Below are positions 50,419 through 61,249 of a DNA stretch of 64,000 nt, piece by piece. The translations under genes and the position numbers were made by a program. The notes under the pieces are model-generated. The model was not told where the DNA came from, ran no database searches, and saw nothing but the letters and a program-made list of their open reading frames with translations. This stretch comes from Nemertoderma westbladi (taxonomy: Eukaryota; Xenacoelomorpha; Nemertodermatida; Nemertodermatidae): assembly GCA_032718475.1 (NCBI GenBank), contig JAUCBJ010000001.1:1-64000 (forward strand), written 5' to 3'. The stretch's first letter is position 1, and every line of letters begins with the position of its first letter.

Positions 50419-52499
50419 GGGTGAGTGAGAAAGACTTGAACCCCAAAAGTTATAATCATTCTAAAGAGCAGATAAATTATTTTTCCAATGCTGTTTTAAC
50501 TTTATCACATTACATTTATGATTGCTATTATTATGTGAAAGTTTGGGAAATTCAGCACTTAAACTTTTTTAATTAAATCCAAAAATTCATATTTTCCTTA
50601 AAGCGTCAAGTCTCCCTCAATGGGGGGAGACTTGACACCTAGGGTGGGGTGGGAGACTTGAACCCAGGCCCGTATGGTGACCATTATATCTGGGGGGGCA
50701 GAGGCCAAAATCTGGGGGGGGGGGGGCAATCCCATAACTTTAATTGGGGGGCAAACAGCAAAGTGGGAGTTAATTTAGTATATAAAGTATAATCAATATT
50801 ATTTAAAGGTGTGTGCGGCGAGCCACAAAGTTGGCGGAGCCATGGCAAACTGACTGTTAGGAGGTAGGGCAATTTTGGCAAATAGTTGTTGTCGTTACGA
50901 TTTTGATATGCCAATATCTTTGTCGGATTTAATTAAAGCTGTCGAGTTTAAAAGGCATAAATATGTCCAAAAGTTAAGGTTAATATTACAAAAAAAACAA
51001 AAATTTTTAGATATGTATACCAGCGCAAGCAACCATCGGCGCCTAGCCTATTACTATTAGCTGCAAGCTGGCTCCCATACTGCAGACAACAGGTCAACAG
51101 CGAACAACCCCTGTCCTGGTAGAAGGAAGAAAGAGAACCTGGAGATTCCGTGTAAGTTTAGTAATTATGAGCTGCAATCTGATAGGCCTAGAGTAAAGTA
51201 AAGTGTAATTGAATCACTATCAAAATCTATAAAGAGATGCGGTCTGCTAACAAGCTTTCCTGTGTGTAGCAAAATATAACAAATACATAACGGTACACCA
51301 TGTAATTCGACACAGGCTCTGGCAGTGCCATTCCCATTATAATTGGACCAAGTGGAATGGTATGGTGGGGAGTCAGGTCAGGTCAGTGGGCAGAAGGTGT
51401 ATGTGAATCCAATAATAATGATTACCAAAAATGAACAAGAGAACTGGGGGGGCAGTGGGTCTTGTTTGGGGGGGTAGTGCCCCCAAAGCTCCCCCCCCCC
51501 GCACGGTACGGGCCTGCTTGAACCCCACCTCGCATTCTTGTAAATTCGTTCAAAAATGCATAAGAAGTGTAATAATTACATGTTCAACATATCTATTTTC
51601 TAGTAGAGCAGCAAAATTGCAAAAAATACAATTATTAATTTGTCAAATTATTATCCAAAATTTTGTATAAATTTAGGTGGTCGTTCACATGGTTCTCCCA
51701 ACAAGAACTGAATAAATAATAGCTCATTAAAACCGCAATAAAATTTAACGCGGGAAGGTACTTTTTAATAATAAATATCTTGTATAATTTTCAATCCAGT
51801 AGCATTTTAATTGTTTTCCTGTAATTCTATTGATGTGTGCCGCTTTCTGACAAAGTGCCATCTTCTTTAAGCTGTCAATCACCAAGTTGGCGGGCTACCA
51901 CATTGCAAAGAGGGAAGGAAGAGTTGTTGGTTGGCTTGGCTGAGTTTGGTTTAGTATAGAGATGGGCTACTCCTACTGCATGAAGCATAGCCATCCATTG
52001 ATAGCTGCGTCGGTGTAAGTGCCAATCAACTAGTTGGAGTGCTCTGGTGTAATGGTTCTCTATGTGGGTGTATCTCTAGGTAGACGTAAGCATTGGCGGG
52101 TTCAAGTCTCCCTCACACTCGGGCGTCATGTCTCCCCACATGGGCTTTTTTATATTAATTGATATAATTTGAAAACGGCTGAACCAAAACTGGAAAACAA
52201 TATATGGCAGGATAGTGCAATAATTAGTCAAAACATGTGGGTTATTACAATAACCATGCAATATAATAAGGTTGCGAATTCTCATTCGTTCTAAAGTATT
52301 AAAATTTACTTTTGAACTCAGAAAACGTTTATTGACAATAAAACAAAAAATAACAAAAGGTAATAATACATTGTTGCGCGGATGTAGCCTACATGTATTT
52401 TACACATTTTTGTGTGGTATTGTCAAATAATTTACAATAGTTTCTGAGTTATTCCAAAAAATCAAGTCTCCCCTAAAGTCAAGTCTCCCTCACTCACCC
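50419..52499. mobile_element. Middle nested element with TA flanks
   Basis: The left end TAGGGTGAGTGAGAAAGACT and right end AGTCTCCCTCACTCACCCTA are inverted, with TA on each side (50417-50418, 52500-52501). Internal copies of GGGAGACTTGA occur near 50620, 50651 and 52110 and at the ends. Removing the nested hAT-like insert leaves about 1.2 kb. The class is uncertain; the TA target suggests Tc1/mariner-like ancestry. Confidence 0.75.
50665..51516. mobile_element. Inner nested hAT-like element, 852 bp, 8-bp target duplication
   Basis: It starts CAGGCCCGTATGGTG and ends CACGGTACGGGCCTG, inverted ends in the CAGGC style common in hAT elements. CTTGAACC is duplicated on both sides (50657-50664 and 51517-51524). 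G tracts lie just inside both ends. No transposase frame is present. Confidence 0.85.
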
Positions 52500-53322
52500 T
52501 ACAGTATAATTATACTGTAAGTAATTAAGTAGGCCTACCGGTATCAATTAAGCTGCTTTCAGCAGGCATGTACTGTTGGCCTACCGGCTACCGGTTGAAG
52601 TTTTCGATTAAATCAAACTAAAACTAAGTAAAATAAATGTATCTTATTTCCTGTATTACAGTGTTTCACAATGGTAAACATTTAAAAGCCAATGGGATGA
52701 TTCATTATCCATTCTTCATTCTTCAGTTCCCTTTCAGCCTATGTAAATGATTGAGCCAATCAGGTTACAATTCACCGGCTTCAGTCCGCCATTTGTCCAG
52801 ACAACAAAGAGCGGATTCTTAGTTTGGAAGTCGATAATTTAAATTGACCGCGCGGATTTTGGCAATCCGCAGTCCGTAGTCCGCAGTCCGCTCATTACAT
52901 GCACCCCGGAAAGAGAGTGGACGGAGTAACACTCGCTCCATGGTCGAACCCTCACGCTCACCCTCACCTGGGACTTTACAGTAGTGGACCCTCTGGCTCC
53001 CATTCACCTCCAGCAAACACTCATTGCCGGTGGCCGTACTGCGGAGGGAGCTGAAGAGGGAAGAACGCGACGTATGCCGAGATAATGGAGAGTCTAATTC
53101 ACCGTCTTAATTCACTTCACCCCCACAACAATTCATTTATTATTATTTATTAACAGTCTGGGCCTGGAATTCGGGGAAACAGTGGTTTCTACAACACTGA
53201 ATAGGTACTCTTTGAGGCATGGTTGTCGTTACTGGCAGATCACGGGTATACAGTAACACGTTGTACTTTCTTTCGAGTGACTGTAATAAGGCCAAAATAT
53301 GATAGCCACTATATCTTTATCC

Positions 53323-53415
53323 GTCCTGGTAGCTCAGTTGCCATAGACACACACATTCGGCAGATGATAATCGGAAGTTTGTAACCTACTGTTGGTGCCG
53401 GTTTCGAGCTAATTG
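53323..53415 (+). mobile_element. tRNA-derived SINE head fragment
   Basis: CCTGGTAGCTCAGTTGCCAT is a good tRNA A box and D arm; GGTGCCGGTTTCGAGCTA further on is B-box-like. The spacing is longer than in a tRNA. Confidence 0.5.
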
Positions 53416-53524
53416 TGGAGAGGATTATCATATTGTTATATTACATTAATTATACTGTATATATTTAAATCACCGTCACTCCACTCCACAACAATTAATT
53501 TATTAAATAATGCGGAGAGGAGGG

Positions 53525-53740
53525 GCCCACATTATTCACCCTTCTGCTTCTGTGGCCTTTGAGACCTTGGGCCCGAGATAGCTGCCTTCCCGGGGGAGAT
53601 CTGTTCCCGCCTCCATTCCTTGACCCATGTAGGTAACCAGGTCACACAGGTTGCCCCGCAGGCCCAGCGAATCTTGGATAATTTTGCAGCTTCGGCGACG
53701 GCCACCGCAGGTCCATCTCCAGTATACAACCTCTTCAAAT
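53525..53740 (-). repeat. GC-rich dispersed repeat, copy 1
   Basis: On the minus strand this reads through GCTGCAAAATTATCCAAGAT, CATGGGTCAAGGAATGG and AAGGTCTCAAAGGCCACAG. The last part is nearly repeated at 57293-57312 in the other orientation. It is open for 68 codons but unlike any family I recognise. Confidence 0.5.
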
Positions 53741-53744
53741 CGGG

Positions 53745-55425
53745 TGGTTGATGAATTGGTTGGCGTGGTTGACGTTGCCAGTAGACAGTTGCCTTTCTGT
53801 TCTTAAAACTCTATTGATATGTTTTAACATCGGAAAATAAAGTTTATTATCGAAATTATTACTGTATATTGCTAATACATTGCTACACTAACTAACGACT
53901 TCCTGAATAATAGGATTAATTTTGGGCTAATTTAAACGTTTGGTGCTATAATAACACCTTTTACATATTATTTTAATCATTCTCATATAATGATACCTTC
54001 AATACGAAGGTATGCTGTGTGTACTGGACAATGTTTCAGACTACAAATATTGGCCTACATTTACTACTACTGTATTTGTAACTACACTATGTAAATATTA
54101 CAAAAATGTTATACAGTATTTCAGATTTAATATTTTCAGTAAATCAAATTTATCGTATCAAGTTTGAAATTTTATTCGCGATACTTTTTAATTTAAGAAG
54201 TGTCATTAGCCTGTAAGTTCCTGTATCCTGCAGAGTAAATTAGGGGCTCATTACAAACTGAAACTGTAACCAGTAGGCCTACTATTGAGTATTGACTCAT
54301 GACTCTCTTTGAATGTTTTTATTTATACTTGAATGTGCCGTGACAATCCATCCACTCTTTACATACCAGTAGTTTTACCTACTGGTAAAGCTGCCTACTG
54401 AATTTATTATTGAATTGGCTAATTTCAAGAAGACAGATATTAAGCCATGTGAGCTGAATGTTGAGTTTAATTAAGTCTTTCAGTATATATACACTATACA
54501 ATAATATACATTGTACAAACCTACTTTACTGCGTTGCGTAGGCGTTTGTAGTATCCAGTTCAGCAATATATGGCATGTTTGATTCGAGTTTTAAATGATG
54601 GCGCTTAAGGGAATTCCTTATTAAAAAGCATACGTAATTTTTCTTCACTTTGGGAACTACTGTTCAGTACAGTAAAAGGATAGCATACCGGTAATAACTT
54701 CCTTGTTTGGATAAATGAAACTTTTCTGTATTTCATCCTGCAGCAATAAGTAAATTAATAATGTTGTGACCCATCGACCTACTGTACCTAAGGTATACAG
54801 TAATTACAGTACCAGCGGTAGAGTTAATTAAATTGATTGGTTGTTAAACCATTTCAATAAAATAATTGGCTTTTTATATTATGACAACCACACATGAATG
54901 ACAATGGGAATACGTATAATTTATTGTAAGTGAGGTTGGGGATTGGGTCGGTTGGTTGATTTGTTTGGAGTGGGGGGAACGGTGTCCAAACATTAAAACT
55001 TCTTAATTTTTATTCTTTTTGGTAACCTAATGGAAGATTCGGGAATCCCATAGAAACTTTCGCCTGTAGCCGGTTTGGAACAATACAGAAGGGAATTCCA
55101 GACAGAAGGTGCCTTAAATAAGATGCCGTCAAAAGGGGGAGGGGGGGGGGGGTGATATAAAATATACAACCATTCTGTACTGTACAGTAGCAGGTATCGT
55201 AGCCATATACAGTACTGTAGTTAGTTGTGTGTTGCCATTCTACTGTATTTCCAATTAAAATGTAACATACTGGGTTGTACAGTAGTGTCAATACAATTCC
55301 TCCTACTTCCTGCGGCCATTGAGTTTTCTCCACTTTTTGTTTTTACTAAATTCGTACGGTAATGTACGGTATAACCTGCAAGTATCCATCTCAACACCCC
55401 CTAACTTCCAGCCACACCCACCTCA
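53745..55425. other. Intergenic sequence, nothing recognised
   Basis: AT-rich sequence with scattered TACAGTAC words and a G tract near 55137. No gene or RNA is visible. Confidence 0.45.
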
Positions 55426-55527
55426 AAAAAAAAGGGGGGGGGGGGGGGGGGCTATAGGCAGGGGCTGTTGCGCTGTCAATCAGAGAGGTAATAGCCCATG
55501 GAGTAAGGATTTACCCATGGGGCGCTA

Positions 55528-55582
55528 ACTATCAGATAGTCTGATACCAACTGTCAGACAGTCTTTTTCAACTATCAGATAG
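55528..55582. repeat. Three odd palindromes of the ACTATC-A-GATAGT type
   Basis: ACTATCAGATAGT (55528-55540), ACTGTCAGACAGT (55550-55562) and ACTATCAGATAG (55571-55582) are spaced 21-22 bp apart. Each is symmetric around a central A. The first differs from the core of the 18-bp array (ACTATCGGATAGT) only in that central base. A short CTGATACCA spacer follows the first copy. Confidence 0.85.
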
Positions 55583-55724
55583 ATGACGCCCAGTTACAAG
55601 TTGCCCTCAGTTGTATTTTTTAAACCCCGAGTGTTGTTGATGGAGTGTGTTACTTCCGAAATCGTTGATCGTGGTGCCGGTGCCGGAATTCTGGCTTTGA
55701 TTAAAAACACTGAACTGCTGAACG

Positions 55725-56140
55725 ATGGCGGAATCTACGAAACCCGGCCGGATTCCTAATCCGAGGAGGCGACGGAGTCAATTACACGTAAACAATGAAA
55801 CAATCGCGATGGACAATGGCAGAATGGAGTCTATTCAATGTATCCAGAACGATACGATGGCGACGGAGTCTGTTACAGTATTAAACACGCAACCAAAGCG
55901 ATCAGACGATGGCGAAGTAATCTACGAAACAGAACGACAGGAAGGCGAGCGTGCGAAGCGAGGCGTGCGAAGCGAGGCGTGGTGCATAGCGAAGCGATCG
56001 AGACGGATAACGGAGTCTATTACAGTATTAAACCTGGAACGAAGACGGTGGCATCTATAGGCCTAAACCTGGAACAATGCGAACAAGGCTACTCTAAAGT
56101 TAGACTAGACTGGTTTGTGAGATTAACTTGCCAATACTAA
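55725..56140 (+). CDS. Uncertain coding region, possible first exon
   Basis: I do not recognise this. An ATG at 55725 in good context (AACGATGG) opens 111 basic, hydrophilic codons (GRIPNPRRRR, then TESVTVLN, RSRRITESITVLN). A second frame (55838-56140) reads GDGVCYSIKHATK and NGVYYSIKPGTK. The DNA contains degenerate internal repeats built on CGATGGCG and GAGTCTATTACAGTATTAAA and a doubled GCGTGCGAAGCGAG. GC content is well above the surroundings. It could be a 5' exon with CpG-rich promoter DNA, or a decayed tandem repeat. No splice or homology evidence decides it. Confidence 0.2.
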
Positions 56141-56407
56141 CTCAATACAATTTGCTTCTTCGAATTCCTAATAATATATTTTAATCTTAATAATAATTAT
56201 TCAACATCAATTATTTTATAAGTCTTGTCAATGTATAAGATTGCTAAAGACTAAAGAGCTAACTTTAGGATAATCTGCCTTATATTTTTAGAATTATTAT
56301 AATTAATTTTGTTATGTTTATAATGAATTGTATCTTTTGACAGACTACTTGATGCGCGACCGTGATAATAAAATTAAATGGTGCCGAAATATTTTCACTT
56401 AACTGCA

Positions 56408-56530
56408 GGTAGGGGGGGGGGGGGGGGGGGGGGGGGCAATCAATATTCTTCCCTCTCCAGGTGAAAATCGATGCAAATAACAGCTTGTTTACTACTAAAA
56501 TAAAACTGCATCCTGTTCTATGGGAAAAAA
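56408..56530 (+). mobile_element. Dispersed repeat, 5' part, preceded by a G tract
   Basis: A run of about 26 G is followed by CAATCAATATTC and CCCTCTCCAGGTGAAAATCG, GCAAATAACAGC and AATAAAACTGCATCCTGTTC. This copy has poly(G) at the 5' side, while other copies have poly(C) at the 3' side. The complete element may therefore be bounded by inverted homopolymer tracts. Confidence 0.65.
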
Positions 56531-56630
56531 CATTATAGGGGAAATTTTAGCAAGTTGTGTTTATTTTAGCCGATAGACAAGATGACATGTTTACCAAGTT
56601 TGGTATAATTTAGTCAAAGATTGAATGAGT

Positions 56631-56750
56631 TACGATTTTAAATTATCAGTGGAGGGTGAAGGCGGTGGGCCAGGATTCAGTTATACTTGAATACGATTTT
56701 AAATTATCAGTGGAGGGTGAAGGCGGTGGGCCAGGATTCAGTTATACTTT
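56631..56750. repeat. 61-bp direct tandem duplication
   Basis: TACGATTTTAAATTATCAGT through GGCCAGGATTCAGTTATACT occurs twice, 61 bp apart, with no visible difference over most of its length. This indicates a recent duplication. Confidence 0.9.
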
Positions 56751-57117
56751 AATAAAGAATAGTGATTAAACCAAGGGATACGCGATATATGACACTGCTG
56801 TATAAGTTCATTGAATGACTGTTGATTTCGAAACATTTAATTCAAAACTATAAATGTTAATATAATTTTGGATTATTTTTGTAATAATTAACAGATGAAT
56901 TATATTTCATTAATTTATTTTTTTATCTAATCACATTATTAAATAACGAAGCACAGAAATAATACTAAGATTGAATATTGAATTGAAGGTACAGTACCGA
57001 ATTGAATATTTGAGATTGCATAAGATAGAGTATTGAATATTGAATATCTTCGGAAGTCATCCCGTTGGTCCATCCATTGGCAACCATTTCGATTGGTTTC
57101 GGCTCTTCAGTCCCCGA

Positions 57118-57420
57118 ATAGACCGATGTTCAGCGTGGTTGCTGTCCCCATGACTGAGGCTGCATTACCAACCAAAATTGCCATCTCCAGGTGCTGGAGC
57201 AGAAACTGGTGTGACCGCGGTTCGTGGGTGGCACTGTGGAGACGAGCCCCGATCTCCCGGAGGAAGGTCCAGATTTCTCTGGACCGGGGCGGCCAAAGGT
57301 CTCAAAGGCAACGGGGTGAAAGAAATGGCCCTGGTCCATTAGGTCGCGATACGTAGAGTTTTTAATGCGCTCCGCCCCCTCAGCTGAGTGCCCCGGCCCC
57401 CCGGCAATGATGGTTTGTTG
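57118..57420 (+). repeat. GC-rich dispersed repeat, copy 2
   Basis: GAGGCTGCATTACCAACCAA, GTGGAGACGAGCCCCGATCT and AAAGGTCTCAAAGGCAACGG parallel the copy at 53525-53740 inverted. An open frame of 107 codons covers it. Repetition within the window argues that this is a transposon-derived piece and not a unique gene. Confidence 0.5.
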
Positions 57421-57424
57421 AAGG

Positions 57425-58830
57425 TGGCTGGGGGCCAGTGGATCTAGTTAGTAATAATTATCGCAAAGATATGATTAGGTAGGCCTACGTGATATTAGTT
57501 TCTCAAACCAAACCTATCCATCCATTGACGTCCAAATATATCCAATTTCTCAATCCATACTAATCAGTATGTAACAATGTACAATGTTCTGCAATAATGC
57601 CAATGTCCAATCAAACAATGCGTTGAGTGTTATCGGACCAGCCTCCGAGAAAGGTTAGGCTAACGGCACCTCGCTCTGTCTGTCTGTCGCATCAGTTTTT
57701 GTAGTGGTCTAGTTCCAGGCATCAGCACATCCAGACAACTGTGCAACTCCTGAACTCAGGCGAGCATTTTCTAACACATTCTACAGATGGTGGTCTAATT
57801 TATATGGTCCTGTACCGTGAAACCGTGTATTACTGGTGATTCTAAGAGTGTACTCCTAAGAGTGTACTCTAGATCAGTTAGGTACTTGGCTGGATTTCTT
57901 CGACTTCTGAAACCAGTATGTAGAGTTACCATCACCCCATTATCATCATTTAGCTTAGTTTTGTTTAGTTATGCATAGTTACTGTATGTTATGTTTTATC
58001 CGGCAAATTCTGAGAGTAAAATAATAATTATATACTGTAGTTATGCCTACTAATAATCCGAATATTTTTTTATCTGGGGACCATATTTAGCAGTAAATTA
58101 GTACAAAGAAATCAGTTCTTTAGAATTGTCGATTATATAATAATATATAATCTGAAGCAAAGAAAATTGATCTATATTATGTCCAGTACCATTCATATTG
58201 TTTTATGAAATAAATCCATTAATTACTGTGTGATGCTGTGTCTGTCCTTAAAGGTGCGGAAATCCATGTATCCAGAGTCTTCAGGTCTGAGTGTATGGCA
58301 GAGCTAGAGGTAAAGCCGATGTCCATACTGCCCTACAGTATGTTACTGTCAGAATGCCAGACACCTGTAAAAACGAGACTACAGTATCTGACTACAGTAT
58401 ATCTTTCAGGCAGTCAGGGAAATCCTGGGGACAAACAAAGCACATATTTTTTCAGTATTAATACGTGTACTATATCCTAAACTGAAAGTTTTAAAAAATA
58501 TACCTTTTATACTACAGTATAATGATACAGAAACTATTTACTCTACTGCTCTATACTGTATAAAATTTATTCTTAATTAATAATTATTTTTAATCTTTTT
58601 TTTAATATACAAGTTTTAATACAGTATTTAACATTTTAATATTCAGATATTTTCTTGCTATCATGCACCCCGGTCAGCCTGTACAATCAGCACGTCGCAC
58701 ATCAGCACATGTACACATGTAACTAACAGTACAACATATCGCAGCGCAGTTGGAAGTTCCGTACCTGCTGACCCGTACCGTATTTTTTCGTTGGAATACA
58801 TATACTGCAGCACACTGTCAGATATCAGAC
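57425..58830. other. Intergenic sequence, nothing recognised
   Basis: Short frames only. The stretch 57620-57930 recalls the GRIN1-intron LINE flank (GTACTCTAGATCAGTTAGGT against a segment near 38460) and may be a LINE scrap. Confidence 0.4.
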
Positions 58831-58834
58831 TGAA

Positions 58835-58897
58835 CACTGAACCCACGACCTCCAAGAGATGTGAATTCAATGCAACCACTACACCAAGGTCTCTTTG
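58835..58897 (-). mobile_element. tRNA-derived SINE head, same family as 63938-64000
   Basis: On the minus strand ACCTTGGTGTAGTGGTTGCA (A box) and GGAGGTCGTGGGTTCAGTG (B box) flank an anticodon-like loop reading TCT. The copy at the right edge of the window is over 80 percent similar by eye. Confidence 0.65.
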
Positions 58898-59194
58898 ATT
58901 AAGAAAATGAATTAAATAATTATTGAATGCTTTTAAATTTAATGTTGTAATTTAGTGTCGTAATTCAAAAACATGATACCCCCCCCCCCCCCCCCCCTTC
59001 CCTAACTTTTATACAAATTTAAATGAATAGCATGATATGAAACAGAATTACAGTAGTTTCACCTCCCTCATCCGTAGTAACTGAGACATAATTTGTATTT
59101 TTGCTTTTTATTCTTTAGCAACAAGCGTTTGAAAAAAGTTTCACCGGCGGCGATATCATCACCAGTCCCATCTCAGTTATTCAACATTATATTA

Positions 59195-59335
59195 ATTTGT
59201 TGGTTCTGATGGAAAGCAGACCATGCAAGGATTCCAAATATGTAAAAAATTTAAATTTAGAAAATACAGTTGCTGAGATATGGGCTTTCGAATGTTGAAT
59301 GTTTTTTCACGGCGCAAGGCTATTTTTATATTTAA
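59195..59335 (+). mobile_element. Partial copy of the 8482 MITE family
   Basis: The stretch from AGACCATGCAAGGATTCCAA through TATGGGC to CGGCGCAAGGCTA parallels the interior of the 8482-8853 element in the same order. The terminal repeats are not recognisable here, so it is a truncated or diverged copy. Confidence 0.6.
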
Positions 59336-59375
59336 TAAATAAAACCATGTTCTAGTACATGATGTAAAAACGTAA

Positions 59376-59908
59376 CTAGGGGGTGTTCGATAAAGTATGT
59401 CACGCACTAGGGGGGGAGGGGGTCGAGCTTGCGTGACATTTTGTGACAGGGGGGGGGGGGGGGGTGTGGACTTTTGTGACGGTTACGGCGATGTTCTAGG
59501 CTTTAATGTTAGCTTGACTTTGACTTAAAATATATGTGTAGATGAGTGGGTAACTTTAAGGACAACAATACACTCAATAATATTGAGTATAATCGATAAA
59601 TTGAGGAGGATATAGAAACCTTTAGATAGCCACTTCACTTGTCAGTGGGGAAGGGAAATGTAGATAGTGCTTGAATTTATATTGTATTTTGGTATAACAA
59701 ACATTGTGTATTATTGATATAAAATATTTCTTGTTTGGGGGACGGGGTATTGTTTGGGGGTATTACAAATTTACCAATGAGACAGATGGGCGAGAGGTGG
59801 GGCTCGAGCTTGCGTGACATTTTGAAACAGAGGGGATGGGGGGGGGGGGGGGGGGTGGTCAAAAATCGGGAAAATTTGCGTGACATACTTTATGAACGCC
59901 CGCCCTAG
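59376..59908. mobile_element. 533-bp TIR element with 8-bp target duplication
   Basis: The left end TAGGGGGTGTTCGATAAAGT then ATGTCACGCA and the right end TGCGTGACAT then ACTTTATGAACGCCCGCCCT are inverted. AACGTAAC flanks both sides (59368-59375 and 59909-59916). Just inside both ends lie a further TTGCGTGACATTTTG motif and a long G tract. It has no coding frame and is a MITE-type derivative. Confidence 0.85.
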
Positions 59909-60559
59909 AACGTAACCGAGGGTTCAGATTCACTTTCCAGAAGAAAGACTTATTACTACTGTGAACAATTCGTATCTGGGAATTTAAATTCGTACTGTAA
60001 CTGGGAACTGAAATTTGAAACCGGAATTTCAGATTTGTAAATCTGATGAGCATTCGCAGCATATGGTCATTTCCTTACCAGCCGAGCCGCTTGGTCCATT
60101 ACTATGTAAAATATTATCAATTCTTTATATATGGCTGATAATTGTCTTCGAAAACGAAGATAAATTATCAGGCAAATAATGCATATTTTCGTCATCAGAG
60201 AAGCATAATTATTAATTAAATGCATCTAAATTTAATTAATTTTCATAGATCCATCAACACGAATAATCTAATATGGCTGACAATATGGGAAATTATTTAA
60301 ATTTCAACTAACAAATTCAAATTTTTCGATTATCACCTAAAGTTTCCATAGATACCCTCAAATATATATTGATTATATATTTCTCTATATACTCAGCCGC
60401 TTCCATTAATAAGTGTATAACGTATTGTAGGATAGGGAAGTAGGGTGTAGGGTAGGATACGGTAGGCTACTACAGTAGGTATAGGCTAATACCCCCTCCC
60501 TCTTCACCAAAGCATCAACAGGCAGGTCCAGTGATTGTTTCAGTTACATTTTTTTTCTT

Positions 60560-60856
60560 CGAAAAATAGTATTTTTTATGCTTCGAAAATGCTTCTAATA
60601 ATGTATGAAATTATCCTTCGAAAATGCTTCGTAAACTTCTAATTGAAGGCTAATAGTCTACTAAACGAAGCATTTTTATCTTCGAAATCATCCTTCGAAA
60701 AATGCTAAATAAACTTCTAATCGCAGGCGAATAGTCTACTAAACGAAGCATTTTTGTCTTCGAATTATCCTTCGAATATGCTTCGTAAACTACTAATCGA
60801 AGGCTAATAGTCTACTAAACGATGGATATTTCTCTTCGAAATCCACCCTTCGAAAC
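60560..60856. repeat. Tandem repeat, period about 77 bp, 3-4 copies
   Basis: Units contain CCTTCGAAAATGCTTCGTAA, AATCGAAGGC, TAATAGTCTACTAAACGAAG and CATTTTTATCTTCGAA. Copies of the ATAGTCTACTAAACGA word start near 60653, 60731 and 60807. The TTCGAA palindrome recurs throughout. Confidence 0.88.
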
Positions 60857-60967
60857 CTTTAAGAACATTGGAACCAAAAAGCCGGCTTTTATCCGGCGAA
60901 ATTAGCAGGGTATTAGCCGGCGAAATTAGTAGCAATTTATCAGCGACTTATCATGCTATGACTTTGC

Positions 60968-61128
60968 TGGGTTGTTGCTCATTGTTGCTCATTGTTACTG
61001 TTGTTGTACTTTATTATTGCTCGTTGTTGCTCATTGTTGCTCATTGTTGATCATTGTTGCTCGTTGTTGCTCATTGTTGCTCGTTGTTGCTCATTGTTGC
61101 TCGTTGTTGGTCATTGTTGCTCGTTGTG
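60968..61128. repeat. 10-bp minisatellite TTGCTCATTG
   Basis: About 15 copies of TTGCTCATTG or TTGCTCGTTG are interrupted once by GTTACTGTTGTTGTACTTTA. The open frame across it is a consequence of the repeat. Confidence 0.9.
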
Positions 61129-61249
61129 CATTTTAGCACCTACCGTCTCTCAATAGGATCCCTAATGCGATTTAATAGAATTATAGCTGTATATTGCATA
61201 GCTTTGCAGCAATCGCAATCGAGGCATGTCATAGCCTGGCTAGGCTAGG

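Larger units (their letters stand above)
50128..52906. mobile_element. Outer long-TIR element with 9-bp target duplication (MULE-like)
   Basis: The ends are inverted for about 215 bp: GGGTGCATGTAA, GGACTACGGACTGCGGATTG, GAATCCGCTCTTTGTTGTCT and TAACCTGATTGGCTCAATCA occur at the left and inverted at the right. CGGAAAGAG flanks both sides (50119-50127 and 52907-52915). Long TIRs with a 9-bp duplication suggest a Mutator-like element. No transposase is present. It contains two further elements nested one inside the other. Confidence 0.85.

Noticed and set aside
55319-55528. A 69-codon plus-strand ORF spanning a G tract
   Set aside because: A poly(G) run encodes the polyglycine; there is no other support.
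60868-61248. Leucine- and cysteine-rich small membrane proteins
   Set aside because: They are translations of a 10-bp minisatellite.
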